Assembly (NCBI GenBank): GCA_947495135.1
Contig: CANLXN010000006.1
Coordinates: forward strand, 62,001-126,000
Direction: 5' to 3'
From: an uncultured Flavobacteriaceae bacterium
GTDB lineage: Bacteria > Bacteroidota > Bacteroidia > Flavobacteriales > Flavobacteriaceae
Length of the DNA: 64,000 bases
In this document: in pieces, positions 35,352 to 45,548 of the stretch
Layout: every line of letters starts with the position of its first letter
How positions within the stretch are numbered: the first letter of the stretch is position 1
The notes under the pieces: model-generated
What the model saw: the letters and a program-made list of their open reading frames with translations, nothing else
Database searches by the model: none
What the model was told of the DNA's origin: nothing
Made by a program: the position numbers and the translations under genes

Positions 35352-35579
35352 ATGAGTAAAACAGTTCGAATATTTAGCGGAGCAGATATGATCGCCAAAG
35401 GCCTCATAGCAAGATTAAATGAGATTGGGATAAGTCCAATTGAAAGGAAAGATCACAATAGCTCAATTGTTGCTGGTTTTCCAGGCAGCATCCCACAACA
35501 CACGCAACTCTTTTTAATGGAAGACGAAATGGATCGAGCGAAGGAAATTATTGACGCCTATTTAATTGAAATTGCATAA
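35352..35579 (+). CDS. DUF2007 domain protein (putative signal transducer)
   Basis: A 75-residue single-domain protein: VRIFSGADMIAKGLIARLNE, then QLFLMEDEMDRAKEIIDAY at the end, the typical DUF2007 pattern with a ferredoxin-like fold. The family is annotated as putative signal-transducing, without firm function. It is the second gene of the unit starting at 34609 and ends just before a terminator. Confidence 0.85.
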   Translation: MSKTVRIFSGADMIAKGLIARLNEIGISPIERKDHNSSIVAGFPGSIPQHTQLFLMEDEMDRAKEIIDAYLIEIA

Positions 35580-35622
35580 AAAAAAGCGGGGCTTTTATAA
35601 TAGAAATGTCCCGCTTTTTTTT
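35578..35622. terminator. bidirectional terminator
   Basis: AAAAAAGCGGG pairs with CCCGCTTTTTT, with a loop of about 20 nt, between the convergent DUF2007 and ABC-F genes. Confidence 0.85.
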
Positions 35623-35634
35623 ATTAAAATTGAA

Positions 35635-37272
<1,638 letters not shown>

Positions 37273-37284
37273 TTAAATTTTGCG

Positions 37285-37292
37285 CAAAAATA
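37285..37292 (-). promoter_or_regulatory. minus-strand -7 box TATTTTTG for the ABC-F gene
   Basis: Exact TAnnTTTG on the minus strand, 27 nt before the ATG at 37257; no clear -33 element. Confidence 0.5.
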
Positions 37293-37387
37293 GCTAATTA
37301 ACTCCTCTTGAAGAAATGGAAACACACTTGATCTAGATTATTTTATCTTTTAACTAGTAATTAACAGGTTTGGCGCAATGAGACCTC

Positions 37388-37395
37388 TATTTTTG
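37388..37395 (+). promoter_or_regulatory. Bacteroidetes -7 box TATTTTTG
   Basis: Exact match; TTTG at 37369-37372 gives a short 15-nt spacer. It supports initiation at the TTG codons at 37416/37422, since the frame has no ATG near its start. Confidence 0.5.
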
Positions 37396-37415
37396 TTTAA
37401 TAGAATCTAGAACCC

Positions 37416-38828
37416 TTGCATTTGTTTAAACAAATATTCGTCCTTTATTTTCTTTGCCTTCTTTGCTTTTCTTGTAATGAGCCTGCCAGTAATAACTGCG
37501 GTAGTGCTTGGTTAGGAGGAGAAGTAGTGAACCCAAAAGGAGATTACGTTATTATAAATAGAAGTAGAAAAGTAATTGATACTATTCCATTGGATGAGAA
37601 CAATTTCTTTTTATACCAAATGGAAAATGTAGATCCTGGAATCTACTTCTTTAATCATAGCGAATTTCAGGCGCTTTACATTGAACCTGGTGATAGCCTT
37701 ATGCTTAGGGTAAATACCAGAGAGTTTGATGAGTCACTTTCGTTCACAGGAAAAGGAGCTCCAAAAAACAATTTAATGATGGATTTGTTTTTACAGAATG
37801 AGCGAGAAAACCCTTTTCTTCCTGGTTGGTACATGCTCTCTCCGCTTCAATTTGAGGGGAAAATGGATTCTATTTCGGCTAATAAGAAGCAAATGCTTCG
37901 CGAATTCATTTCCAAGCGCAAGCCTTCAGATTTATTTATTGAAATTGCCACTGCATCTATCGATTATAATATTTACTTAAAGAAAGAACTCTACATTTCA
38001 GCTAATTCTAGAAAAAGAATTTACAATGAAGAGGTAGACATTCCAGAGAGCTTCTACGCATATAGAAAGACCATAGACTTTGGTAATGAATACATACGTA
38101 GTTACTATCCGTACTACAGATATCTGAGCTTTTACATGGATAATTTGGCGTTCGAACAATACAAAGGAAAAGAGCCCTACGATAGAGATTCATTTATTCA
38201 TAACTATATCAAAGCAAAACTCATAGACAGTCTTATTACACACGACTCGCTTAAAAATAGCTTACTCAGATCCAGCGCGAGTAAGTATTTCGTGCATGCG
38301 AAAGATGAAGAAAATGAGCAAAAAATGTTAGATCGGTTCTTGGAATTAAATACGAACCCAAGAGATCAAAAAGAAATTAAGGAGTTGGCAAACGCTACTA
38401 TTCAACTAACTCCTGGACATCAAGTCCCAAATTTAAAACTACTCACTACCCAGAATACAGTTAGAGATCTTCACAGCACGCTCAAAAGACCATCCGTATT
38501 GTATTTTTGGTCGAATAAATCCATTAAACACTATCGCGAGATACACACAAGAGCACAGGAGCTCCACTCCAAATATCCAGAATACGACTTTATAGGTATA
38601 AACATCGATTCACATTTTAAAAAATGGCTTAAGACAGTTGTTAACTCTGGTTACGAAGAAATAACAGAATATCAATTTGAAAATTTCAGCGATGCAGAAA
38701 TGCAATTGGTTATAGACTCTGTAAACAAAGCAATGATCCTAGATGAAGATGGCACTATTCTGAATGGAAACACCAACATATTCGAATTTGATATAGAGGC
38801 AGAACTGTTGGTTTACTTAAATCAATAA
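37416..38828 (+). CDS. thioredoxin-fold lipoprotein lacking the CxxC motif
   Basis: A 470-residue protein with a signal peptide and lipobox LLCFSC (Cys about 20). The N-terminal region resembles the DUF4369-like beta domain of Bacteroidetes TlpA proteins (GGEVVNPKGDYVIINRSRKV). The C-terminal part (about 330-470) has the TlpA fold, VPNLKLLT and VLYFWSNKSIKHY, where WCxxC would be expected, so it cannot act as a disulfide reductase. It is probably a binding protein or a degenerate paralogue. The start is TTG 37416 (or TTG 37422), chosen since no ATG is available and the -7 box lies at 37388. Confidence 0.75.
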   Translation: MHLFKQIFVLYFLCLLCFSCNEPASNNCGSAWLGGEVVNPKGDYVIINRSRKVIDTIPLDENNFFLYQMENVDPGIYFFNHSEFQALYIEPGDSLMLRVNTREFDESLSFTGKGAPKNNLMMDLFLQNERENPFLPGWYMLSPLQFEGKMDSISANKKQMLREFISKRKPSDLFIEIATASIDYNIYLKKELYISANSRKRIYNEEVDIPESFYAYRKTIDFGNEYIRSYYPYYRYLSFYMDNLAFEQYKGKEPYDRDSFIHNYIKAKLIDSLITHDSLKNSLLRSSASKYFVHAKDEENEQKMLDRFLELNTNPRDQKEIKELANATIQLTPGHQVPNLKLLTTQNTVRDLHSTLKRPSVLYFWSNKSIKHYREIHTRAQELHSKYPEYDFIGINIDSHFKKWLKTVVNSGYEEITEYQFENFSDAEMQLVIDSVNKAMILDEDGTILNGNTNIFEFDIEAELLVYLNQ

Positions 38829-38853
38829 AATACTGCTCTAGTCTTATCACATT

Positions 38854-38884
38854 AAAAAAGCCTTGACAATGTCAAGGCTTTTTT
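38854..38884. terminator. strong bidirectional terminator
   Basis: AAAAAAGCCTTGACA pairs perfectly with TGTCAAGGCTTTTTT around a single central base, between convergent genes at 38828 and 38906. Confidence 0.9.
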
Positions 38885-38905
38885 AATATTTTTCAATTAA
38901 CGAGA

Positions 38906-39559
38906 CTAATTTCCTTTTTTATAATCTGCAAGAAACTTGGCAAGTCCGCTATCGGTAAGAGGGTGCTTTAACAATCCTTCAATTGAAGACAAGGGACCAG
39001 TCATTACATCTGCACCAATCTTTGCGCAATCTATAACGTGCATAGTGTGACGGACAGAAGCAGCCAAAATTTGAGTTTCAAAACCGTAGTTATCATAGAT
39101 ATGTCGAATTTCAGCAATTAAATTAAGTCCATCTGTAGAAATATCATCCAAACGACCAATAAATGGAGATACGTAAGTCGCTCCAGCTTTAGCAGCTAAC
39201 AACGCTTGCCCTGCTGAGAATACTAAAGTTACGTTCGTTCTAATTCCCTTATCCGCAAAATACTTTGCAGCTTTTACTCCGTCTTTAATCATTGGCAGTT
39301 TTACCACAATTTGTTCGTGTAGTTCGGCCAACTCCTCACCTTCCTTTACCATTCCAGCAAAATCTGTGGAGATCACCTCTGCAGAAACATCTCCATCTAC
39401 AATGTTGCAGATATCTACGTAATGCTTTAAAATATTATTACGCCCAGTAATTCCTTCTTTAGCCATAAGTGAAGGATTGGTTGTTACCCCGTCCAAAACC
39501 CCCATATCTTGGGCTTCACGTATTTGATCAAGGTTAGCGGTGTCGATGAAGAATTTCAT
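38906..39559 (-). CDS. fsa: fructose-6-phosphate aldolase / transaldolase-like protein
   Basis: A 217-residue TalC/FSA-type aldolase. [14 protein letters not shown] (about 24-37) is the family signature, and the Schiff-base lysine lies in IVVKLPM (about 86). FVSPFIGR-like [11 protein letters not shown] and SVRHTMHV complete the barrel. The short length fits the TalC/FSA group rather than classical transaldolase. It either cleaves fructose-6-phosphate or serves as transaldolase in the pentose phosphate pathway; many flavobacterial members are annotated as transaldolase. Confidence 0.92.
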   Translation of the reverse strand: MKFFIDTANLDQIREAQDMGVLDGVTTNPSLMAKEGITGRNNILKHYVDICNIVDGDVSAEVISTDFAGMVKEGEELAELHEQIVVKLPMIKDGVKAAKYFADKGIRTNVTLVFSAGQALLAAKAGATYVSPFIGRLDDISTDGLNLIAEIRHIYDNYGFETQILAASVRHTMHVIDCAKIGADVMTGPLSSIEGLLKHPLTDSGLAKFLADYKKGN

Positions 39560-39587
39560 AGTTACAAGTTTATGTTTTTAGTTGATG

Positions 39588-39595
39588 CAAAAATA
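39588..39595 (-). promoter_or_regulatory. minus-strand -7 box TATTTTTG for the aldolase gene
   Basis: Exact TAnnTTTG on the minus strand, 28 nt before the ATG at 39559; no clear -33 element. Confidence 0.5.
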
Positions 39596-39708
39596 CACAA
39601 CTCTAGAGCTTGTTGAAATGAATCAAGTAATTTTTATAATCAAAAATTGTTAATAACAAGAAGGCCGCTTATGCAGGTGTCAAAATTTGAATTGGAATAT
39701 ATAAAAAT

Positions 39709-40518
39709 TCACTTCAGCTTATAATGATTCATCAACATGCGCTCATACATCTTGTCTGGTAAGACCCGCTTAAGAACAATCGAGAACTTTTGAATAAAAG
39801 CTCCAACTTTGTAGTGGATTTTCGGACTCTTAGTCTCAATAATAGTATGTATAGCCTTTGCCATTTGAGTTGGGTCGTTACCCGCATCCACGTGCTCATT
39901 CATCATCTCCAATGTGTTGCCATATGCCTTTTTGTAAGGAGAGTCTTCCAACACCGGTGCGTGATACCTACCTGCAGCAATATTAGTGGCAAAATCGCCT
40001 GGAGCTACATTGGTCATTTCAATTCCAAATTGTTGTGTTTCCATTCTGTAGGCCTCGGTAGTTATCTCCAAAGCGGCTTTGGTTGCAGAATAAATACCAC
40101 GATAGGGCAATCCCATATACCCAGCAATAGAAGTGATATTAATAATATGACCGCTTTTCTGTTTTCTCATTTGCGGAAGAACTTCTTTAATTAAAGACAA
40201 GGGACCATAAAAATTAGTTTCAAATGCATTCCTAATTTCTTCTGTAGGAGTTTCTTCTACTGGCCCGGTAATTCCAACCCCAGCATTATTTACGAGCACA
40301 TCTAGCTGGCCTTCTTTCCGAATTATTTCTGAAACAGCCAATTCAATCGATTTAGGATCGGTAACGTCCAATTTCAGTAGCGAAAAGGGAACCTCATCCT
40401 TGTACTTTAAAGGACTTCTACTAGTTCCATAAACGGTGTAGGCTTTGTCGTGAAGATAGAGCCCTACGGCCTTTCCTATCCCTGAAGAACCACCTGTAAT
40501 CAATACAACTTTTGACAT
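39709..40518 (-). CDS. short-chain dehydrogenase/reductase
   Basis: A 269-residue classical SDR: cofactor motif TGGSSGIGKA (about 7-16), NNAGVGI (about 85), Ser in INITSIAGYMG and the YSATKAA catalytic Tyr-Lys pair (about 150). The C-terminal extension (VLKRVLPDKMYERMLMNHYKLK) is basic and amphipathic. Substrate unknown; acyl or steroid-like ketones are common for this subtype. ATG 40518 is the first ATG of the frame (TTG 40524 lies just before). Confidence 0.9.
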   Translation of the reverse strand: MSKVVLITGGSSGIGKAVGLYLHDKAYTVYGTSRSPLKYKDEVPFSLLKLDVTDPKSIELAVSEIIRKEGQLDVLVNNAGVGITGPVEETPTEEIRNAFETNFYGPLSLIKEVLPQMRKQKSGHIINITSIAGYMGLPYRGIYSATKAALEITTEAYRMETQQFGIEMTNVAPGDFATNIAAGRYHAPVLEDSPYKKAYGNTLEMMNEHVDAGNDPTQMAKAIHTIIETKSPKIHYKVGAFIQKFSIVLKRVLPDKMYERMLMNHYKLK

Positions 40519-40693
40519 ATTCAACTTTATGGGACAAAGATGGTGGTATGTAATTAGAAATCCAAATCAATATCCCGCTCGAAATAGAGCATCTTTCGAA
40601 TTTTAAAAAAGAGTTTTGGACCTTTTTAACTGAAAATTTCAATTTTAAAAAATCCTCTAAAAACCAGCAATAAAAACGACTAAACGCGCATTA

Positions 40694-40725
40694 TTTGGAT
40701 GAAGCGTTAATATTCAGTAGATTTA
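40694..40725 (+). promoter_or_regulatory. probable promoter TTTG-N20-TAGATTTA
   Basis: TTTG 40694-40697, then TAGATTTA at 40718-40725 with one mismatch, 28 nt before ATG 40754. Confidence 0.45.
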
Positions 40726-40753
40726 CTCCGCCTTAAATTAAATTTATCACCCC

Positions 40754-41239
40754 ATGAAAAACATTACTTTTAGTGTAATTGCTATTTTATTAATTGCTTT
40801 TAGCGTTTCTGCTCAAGAAAATAAAACGGTAAAAGAAGTAACTACTATAAAACGGGTAGTTACCAAAGTAGGTAGTAAGGTAACTATTTCGGAAGTAGAA
40901 GAAGTTGAACAGGAAAACGGAGCAGTCTTAGTAGCAAATAACGAAGATGAGAATCAGGTATTTTCAGAAGACATCAAAAAAACGGATGACACCAACGTTC
41001 TGGTAGATGAAACTGTAACAGACGACCAAAATGAAGCTTTAATTGCAGCAGAGAAGAAAAGGCAAGAAGATGAACTTATTAAATCTAAACTAGAAGCCAA
41101 GGCCAAGGCGGAAGCAGAGCGCAAAGTCCTTGCACAAAAAGAAAAGGAGCGTCTTGCGGCTGTAGCAGCTTATCAAAAAAAGCTTCAAAAGCGCAGTAAA
41201 AGAACTGGAAAGCTTGATAGGAAGCGAAGGCGAAATTAA
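40754..41239 (+). CDS. unrecognised exported protein with basic coiled-coil tail
   Basis: A 161-residue protein with a signal peptide (ending SVSAQ). A beta-like Val/Thr/Glu-rich part (KRVVTKVGSKVTISEVEEVE) and an acidic middle are followed by a Lys/Arg/Ala helix (about 100-161) ending RTGKLDRKRRRN. The extremely basic end suggests binding to acidic glycans or nucleic acid, but no family is recognised. Its stop codon overlaps that of the convergent hydrolase gene by 4 bp. Confidence 0.7.
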   Translation: MKNITFSVIAILLIAFSVSAQENKTVKEVTTIKRVVTKVGSKVTISEVEEVEQENGAVLVANNEDENQVFSEDIKKTDDTNVLVDETVTDDQNEALIAAEKKRQEDELIKSKLEAKAKAEAERKVLAQKEKERLAAVAAYQKKLQKRSKRTGKLDRKRRRN

Positions 41240-42033
41240 TCGAGCAATTTCGGTATGGCATCTGTATATTCCGAAAAATTGATGAGATCGTTATGATCTC
41301 CTCCTTCGATGGAAATGAGTTGTATTTCCTTATCTGAAACCAAATTATATAATTTTTCACCATTCTCATAGGGTACCACCGAATCTGCTGTACCATGAAA
41401 AATGGTTACTGGACAATCTACTTTTTGAAGGAACTCGGCGGTTGGAAAACTATATTTCAATAAGGTCTTTACTGGAAGGTACCAATACTTCTTTTTCGCC
41501 GTAAATTTGAGATCATAAAAAGGCGATTCTAAGACTAATTGTTTCGGATTATTTTGGGCAGCAACTTTGGTAGCAAAAGTGGTTCCAAGAGACCTTCCGT
41601 AAACCACAATTTCCTCTTCAGGAAAAAGACTTGCAGCTTTATCATAGAATAATTGAGCATCGTTATAGAGTCCGTCCTCATTAAGTTGTCCAGTGCTTTT
41701 ACCATAGGTGCGATAATCCATTACGATAACGTCGTATTGGTATTGGTAAAAATAAGACACAATATGACCCCAGCGGGATAAATCTCCTGCGTTTCCATGA
41801 AAGTATAAGATTACTCCTTTAGGCGATGTGTTCTTGAAATGTAGTGCATTTAGTACAGCTCCATCGTCTGCGGTAATATCAAATTCGTCAAATGGTTGCG
41901 CAAATTGATAGGTATAGTCTGAAGGCAATTGAGTTGGTAGAAATATCAGTTTTTCTTGGAGTAAATACATAGCTGCTGTAACTAATAAATAAAATGCAGC
42001 CACTAAAAGAATAAGTCTTTTGAGGCGTTTCAT
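41236..42033 (-). CDS. membrane-anchored alpha/beta hydrolase (second of a tandem pair)
   Basis: A 265-residue Bem46/ABHD13-like hydrolase with one N-terminal transmembrane helix (about 7-25). Motifs: YFHGNAGDLS (oxyanion), VYGRSLGTTFA (nucleophile Ser), FHGTADSVVP (acid) and GGDHNDL (His). It is a paralogue of the preceding gene, overlapping it by 4 bp (ATGA), which suggests coupled translation. A serine esterase or thioesterase of unknown substrate at the inner membrane. Confidence 0.87.
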   Translation of the reverse strand: MKRLKRLILLVAAFYLLVTAAMYLLQEKLIFLPTQLPSDYTYQFAQPFDEFDITADDGAVLNALHFKNTSPKGVILYFHGNAGDLSRWGHIVSYFYQYQYDVIVMDYRTYGKSTGQLNEDGLYNDAQLFYDKAASLFPEEEIVVYGRSLGTTFATKVAAQNNPKQLVLESPFYDLKFTAKKKYWYLPVKTLLKYSFPTAEFLQKVDCPVTIFHGTADSVVPYENGEKLYNLVSDKEIQLISIEGGDHNDLINFSEYTDAIPKLLD

Positions 42034-42896
42034 GTTGTTTTTTTGGCCGAATGTTTGACTTTATGACTAGTGGTTTTTAAATCAATTTCCTGCTTCTTAT
42101 AATTGATAATATTGCTTAGAACTTCGTGGTAACTTTCGAAATTATTTAAATTCTTATGTCCTCCTCCAATAATTGGATATAACCTACTTAGTTTTGGTTT
42201 AATCTTAGAGAGTTTGACACTGCTTTTAAAAGGTATAAGCTTATCATTAGTTCCATGAATAATATGCACAGGGCAATTCACGTATTTTAACCATTTATAG
42301 GTCGGCATTGGAAATCTTAAGATGAGCGACAACGGCATAAATGGCATATATCGGTTCGTAACCTTCGTAAGACTATAATAAGGTGCGTCTAAAATGAGCA
42401 TCCGCGGATTGTTGGTAGATGCTAGTTTTGTAGCAAACCCAGAACCTAACGATCTTCCGTAAAGAATAATGTATTCTTCACTCACTCGTTCTCGTATTTT
42501 ATTATAGATATATTGCAAATCGTGTTTAATAGCTGCTTCTGTTCTTCGTCCGGTGCTTTTTCCAAAACCTCGGTAATCCATCATAAAGACATCATAACCA
42601 TGACGTGTAAAATCCACAGCGAATTTTCCCCATCCTTTGATGCTTTTCGAATTTCCCTTAAGATACAACACCATTCCCCTAGGTTTGGGTGTTTTAAAAT
42701 GAAGCCCATTAATAACAGCCCCATCTCTCACTTCTACATTGTACTCCTCTACTTCCTGATTTTCATAAAAAAATTGAAACTCCTTGTCCAACTTCTCAGG
42801 TTTAAACAAAAAGAACTCCTGCAAATAGTATAACAGAAAACTAATTGCAAGGTAGATCACTAAGATCCAGATAACCGTATGTAACCATATTGGCAT
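42030..42896 (-). CDS. membrane-anchored alpha/beta hydrolase (first of a tandem pair)
   Basis: A 288-residue paralogue of the 41236-42033 product with the same anchor-plus-hydrolase layout: one N-terminal membrane helix, LYLKGNSKSIKGWG in place of the HGN motif, YGRSLGSGFATKL (Ser), HGTNDKLIPF (acid) and GGGHKNL (His). Its C-terminus is lysine-rich (KTTSHKVKHSAKKTT). The changed oxyanion segment (KGN instead of HGN) may change activity. Tandem duplication is the simplest origin. Confidence 0.87.
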   Translation of the reverse strand: MPIWLHTVIWILVIYLAISFLLYYLQEFFLFKPEKLDKEFQFFYENQEVEEYNVEVRDGAVINGLHFKTPKPRGMVLYLKGNSKSIKGWGKFAVDFTRHGYDVFMMDYRGFGKSTGRRTEAAIKHDLQYIYNKIRERVSEEYIILYGRSLGSGFATKLASTNNPRMLILDAPYYSLTKVTNRYMPFMPLSLILRFPMPTYKWLKYVNCPVHIIHGTNDKLIPFKSSVKLSKIKPKLSRLYPIIGGGHKNLNNFESYHEVLSNIINYKKQEIDLKTTSHKVKHSAKKTT

Positions 42897-43273
42897 TGAA
42901 CTAAGGTAGTAAATTTTAAACTAAAGATTTCAGGTCTATTGAAGTCAAGAAAGACTTTCTCTCTTCGACTAGATGGTTCCAAATAAAAGTACTATTATCC
43001 ATATATAAGGCTTTAATAGATCATTTTCGCGCATAATTAGTCTCACAGCACCATTACAATTGTACATTCATCTTTTAGTTTTATTTACGCATACAGAAAC
43101 TGATCATTTAGAACGAATAAAGAATCTTGAATTCAAGAGCCCAAAGACAGAAAGTTCTTACAGTAATATTTGAAGGAAATGGACGACACCTTTTCCTTTT
43201 TTTTTACCTTTAAAGAGCCCAGACTTACGTAAAACTCCTATCGTGTTGTTGGTTTAATTTAAAACCTAAGACG
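42897..43273. other. 377-bp intergenic region
   Basis: Between divergent genes. No protein-coding frame is supported. It contains a terminator-like hairpin (43173-43205) followed at once by TACCTTTA (43205-43212), a near match to the -7 box, 61 nt before ATG 43274. The first 270 bp hold no recognised element. Confidence 0.5.
43173..43205 (+). terminator. orphan terminator-like hairpin
   Basis: AAGGAAA (43173-43179) pairs with TTTCCTT-type sequence at 43192-43198, followed by nine T residues. No plus-strand gene ends upstream, so it could terminate a small RNA or act as an attenuator for the 43274 gene. The stem is AT-rich. Confidence 0.4.
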
Positions 43274-43786
43274 ATGTATAAAATTACCCCCGCACTACTT
43301 TTTCTTTTCTTCGGAATTAGTTTCGGACAGCATATTGGTCCTGGCGAATGCAATCTTCAACCCGACAACAAAGCTTGGATTTGGGATTTCAAAGAAGCCA
43401 ATACCAAAGAATCGAAGATCGAGTTAATCACTAACAAGATTATTAACTATACCGATTATTTTTACGAAAATCCTCCTCTCGAAAATTTAGATGACCGCAG
43501 TACGTTTGGAGAAATTCCTTGTACGCCCAAATGTGCTATACGGTTTGTATTAATCTATGGAAAAAACAAAGGTCTAGTTCTAAATCTTCATAAAAACCCT
43601 GAGTTGGAAGATTTGGTAAACGAATTTAATGCCGATAACATTGATAAAATAGAACTAAACGAACACAATAAACGTGATATTTATGGACACGCTTCGAGAA
43701 AACGATCTGGAGTGGTTCTTCATACCGACAACAAATTTCTCAAAAAACAAATTAAAAGGGCTTTGAAAACAATGGCTAAATCTTAG
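43274..43786 (+). CDS. unrecognised exported protein
   Basis: A 170-residue protein with a signal peptide (ending FGISFGQ). Three cysteines (about 27, 82, 86), including CTPKC, may form a disulfide or bind a metal. The pattern of mixed alpha and beta segments (IRFVLIYGKNKGLVLNLHK) has no family I can name. The next gene, a helicase, starts 67 bp downstream behind its own -7 box. Confidence 0.65.
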   Translation: MYKITPALLFLFFGISFGQHIGPGECNLQPDNKAWIWDFKEANTKESKIELITNKIINYTDYFYENPPLENLDDRSTFGEIPCTPKCAIRFVLIYGKNKGLVLNLHKNPELEDLVNEFNADNIDKIELNEHNKRDIYGHASRKRSGVVLHTDNKFLKKQIKRALKTMAKS

Positions 43787-43841
43787 ATTGAACCATCCAA
43801 CTTCCATTGGTTAATTATCGTACGGGCTATTCCAAATAAAG

Positions 43842-43849
43842 TACCTTTG
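43842..43849 (+). promoter_or_regulatory. Bacteroidetes -7 box TACCTTTG for the helicase gene
   Basis: Exact match, ending only 4 nt before ATG 43854, implying a leaderless or very short-leader mRNA like that of the gene at 2880. Confidence 0.55.
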
Positions 43850-43853
43850 CCAC

Positions 43854-45170
43854 ATGGCAGAACACAATAAAGATCAGCAAGAAATTTTAGATAAACTGGG
43901 GATTCAAAAACTCAACCCCATGCAGGATGCAACGCACGAAGCAATCACTTCCTGTAACGAGGTAGTTTTATTATCACCCACAGGTACGGGTAAAACACTC
44001 GCCTTCCTCCTACCAATTATTGCCAGACTAGATCGACATATAGAAGACGTTCAAGTTCTTATTCTTGTTCCTTCCAGAGAACTGGCCATCCAAATAGAAC
44101 AGGTAACCAGAGATATGGGAAGCGGCTTTAAAGCCAACGCAGTATATGGTGGAAGAGCTGGGTCTAAGGATAAAGTGGAACTAAGGCATGCTCCTGCCAT
44201 CCTTATTGGCACCCCAGGTAGAGTTGCAGATCATATCCGCAGAGAGACTATTTCTACCCAATTTATAAAAACCATTGTTTTAGATGAATTTGATAAATCC
44301 TTAGAAACAGGTTTTGAGGGAGAAATGAGAGAGATTATTAAAGGGCTTCCATCTTTGAAGAACAAAATACTCACCTCAGCTACACAGCAGGTAGAGATTC
44401 CTAGTTTTGTTGGACTTCAACACCCAAAGAAACTTAATTATCTAAACACCAAAACACAGCAGCTCACATTAAAAACAGTCGTCGCTAATTCTAAAGACAA
44501 ACTAGTAACCCTAAGAACACTCATCAATTATCTGGAAAATAAGCACGGTATTATTTTCTGCAACTTCAAAGACACTATTAGCTTTGTTAGTGATTTTCTC
44601 CATGACAAAGGCATTCCTCATTCATGCTTTTATGGTGGTTTAGAGCAATTGGATAGAGAACGAGCATTAATTAAGTTTAGAAATGGAACGCATCGGTTAT
44701 TATTGGCAACCGATTTAGCTGCGCGGGGAATTGATGTCCCTGAACTGGATTTCATTATCCACTACCAACTCCCTAGTCGAGAAGAAGAATTTACCCATAG
44801 AAATGGTCGAACTGCCCGAATGAATAGCAATGGAACCGCTTATATTATGAAATGGGAAAATGAAGCTTTGCCCGATTTTATTAGAGGCTCCGAAATATTA
44901 AAAATGAATGGAGCCAAACCATCCAGCGATCAACAGAACTGGCAAACGCTTTACATTTCTGGCGGAAGAAAAGACAAAATTTCAAAAGGAGATATCGCAG
45001 GATTATTTTTTAAACAAGGAAATCTCGAAAAAGGAGAACTCGGAAATATCGAATTAAAGCAAGATTGCGCCTTTGTAGCCGTGCCAAAGTCGAAAGCCAA
45101 CCAATTAATTGACAAATTGAACAATAGCCGCTTAAAAAAGCGAAAAGTTCGAATTAGCTTGCTAGAGTAG
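43854..45170 (+). CDS. DbpA-like DEAD-box RNA helicase
   Basis: A 438-residue RNA helicase: Q motif near the start (LNPMQDATHEAI), Walker A SPTGTGKT (about 41-48), motif Ib TPGR, motif II DEFD (in place of DEAD), motif III TSAT, and HRNGRTARM for motif VI. The last 75 residues are the DbpA RNA-binding domain (WQTLYISGGRKDKISKGDI). DbpA acts on 23S rRNA hairpin 92 during 50S assembly. The DEFD change keeps the acidic pair. VF530 follows 48 nt downstream. Confidence 0.9.
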   Translation: MAEHNKDQQEILDKLGIQKLNPMQDATHEAITSCNEVVLLSPTGTGKTLAFLLPIIARLDRHIEDVQVLILVPSRELAIQIEQVTRDMGSGFKANAVYGGRAGSKDKVELRHAPAILIGTPGRVADHIRRETISTQFIKTIVLDEFDKSLETGFEGEMREIIKGLPSLKNKILTSATQQVEIPSFVGLQHPKKLNYLNTKTQQLTLKTVVANSKDKLVTLRTLINYLENKHGIIFCNFKDTISFVSDFLHDKGIPHSCFYGGLEQLDRERALIKFRNGTHRLLLATDLAARGIDVPELDFIIHYQLPSREEEFTHRNGRTARMNSNGTAYIMKWENEALPDFIRGSEILKMNGAKPSSDQQNWQTLYISGGRKDKISKGDIAGLFFKQGNLEKGELGNIELKQDCAFVAVPKSKANQLIDKLNNSRLKKRKVRISLLE

Positions 45171-45218
45171 CCTCATTAATACCCAAAAACACATCTCTTT
45201 AATCTTTTAATAGTACAT

Positions 45219-45458
45219 ATGGACGACCATAAAAAACAAAAGAATACACAAGCAAACAATCCACTTCATGGAGTCAAGCTGGTAGACATCTTAGAACACC
45301 TGGTTGCCCACTATGGCTGGGAAGAACTCGGGATGCGTATTAAGATTCGCTGTTTTACAACCGATCCCTCGATTAAATCTAGTCTTACATTTCTTCGTCG
45401 TACACCTTGGGCAAGGGACAAAGTAGAACGGCTCTATTTACGTTCGTTAAAAAAATAA
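45219..45458 (+). CDS. VF530 family DNA-binding protein
   Basis: A 79-residue protein containing [17 protein letters not shown] and [17 protein letters not shown], the DUF2132/VF530 core, with a HTH-like fold known from Vibrio VF530. Function poorly known; DNA binding is inferred from structure. It lies 48 nt after the DbpA-like gene and may be co-transcribed. Confidence 0.88.
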   Translation: MDDHKKQKNTQANNPLHGVKLVDILEHLVAHYGWEELGMRIKIRCFTTDPSIKSSLTFLRRTPWARDKVERLYLRSLKK

Positions 45459-45483
45459 ATAGTGGAAAATTAAAAACATCATA

Positions 45484-45491
45484 TATCTTTG
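45484..45491 (+). promoter_or_regulatory. Bacteroidetes -7 box TATCTTTG
   Basis: Exact TAnnTTTG 57 nt before ATG 45549 of the DUF2339 gene; no -33 TTTG at ideal spacing. Confidence 0.5.
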
Positions 45492-45548
45492 GTTTACTGT
45501 TTATGAGAATAAACGTATTTCAGCCTCGCCCAAATTAATTACCCAATT

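Noticed and set aside
43142-43172. Possible promoter around GTAATATTTG
   Set aside because: The two bases before nnTTTG are AA rather than TA, and no gene follows at a suitable distance.
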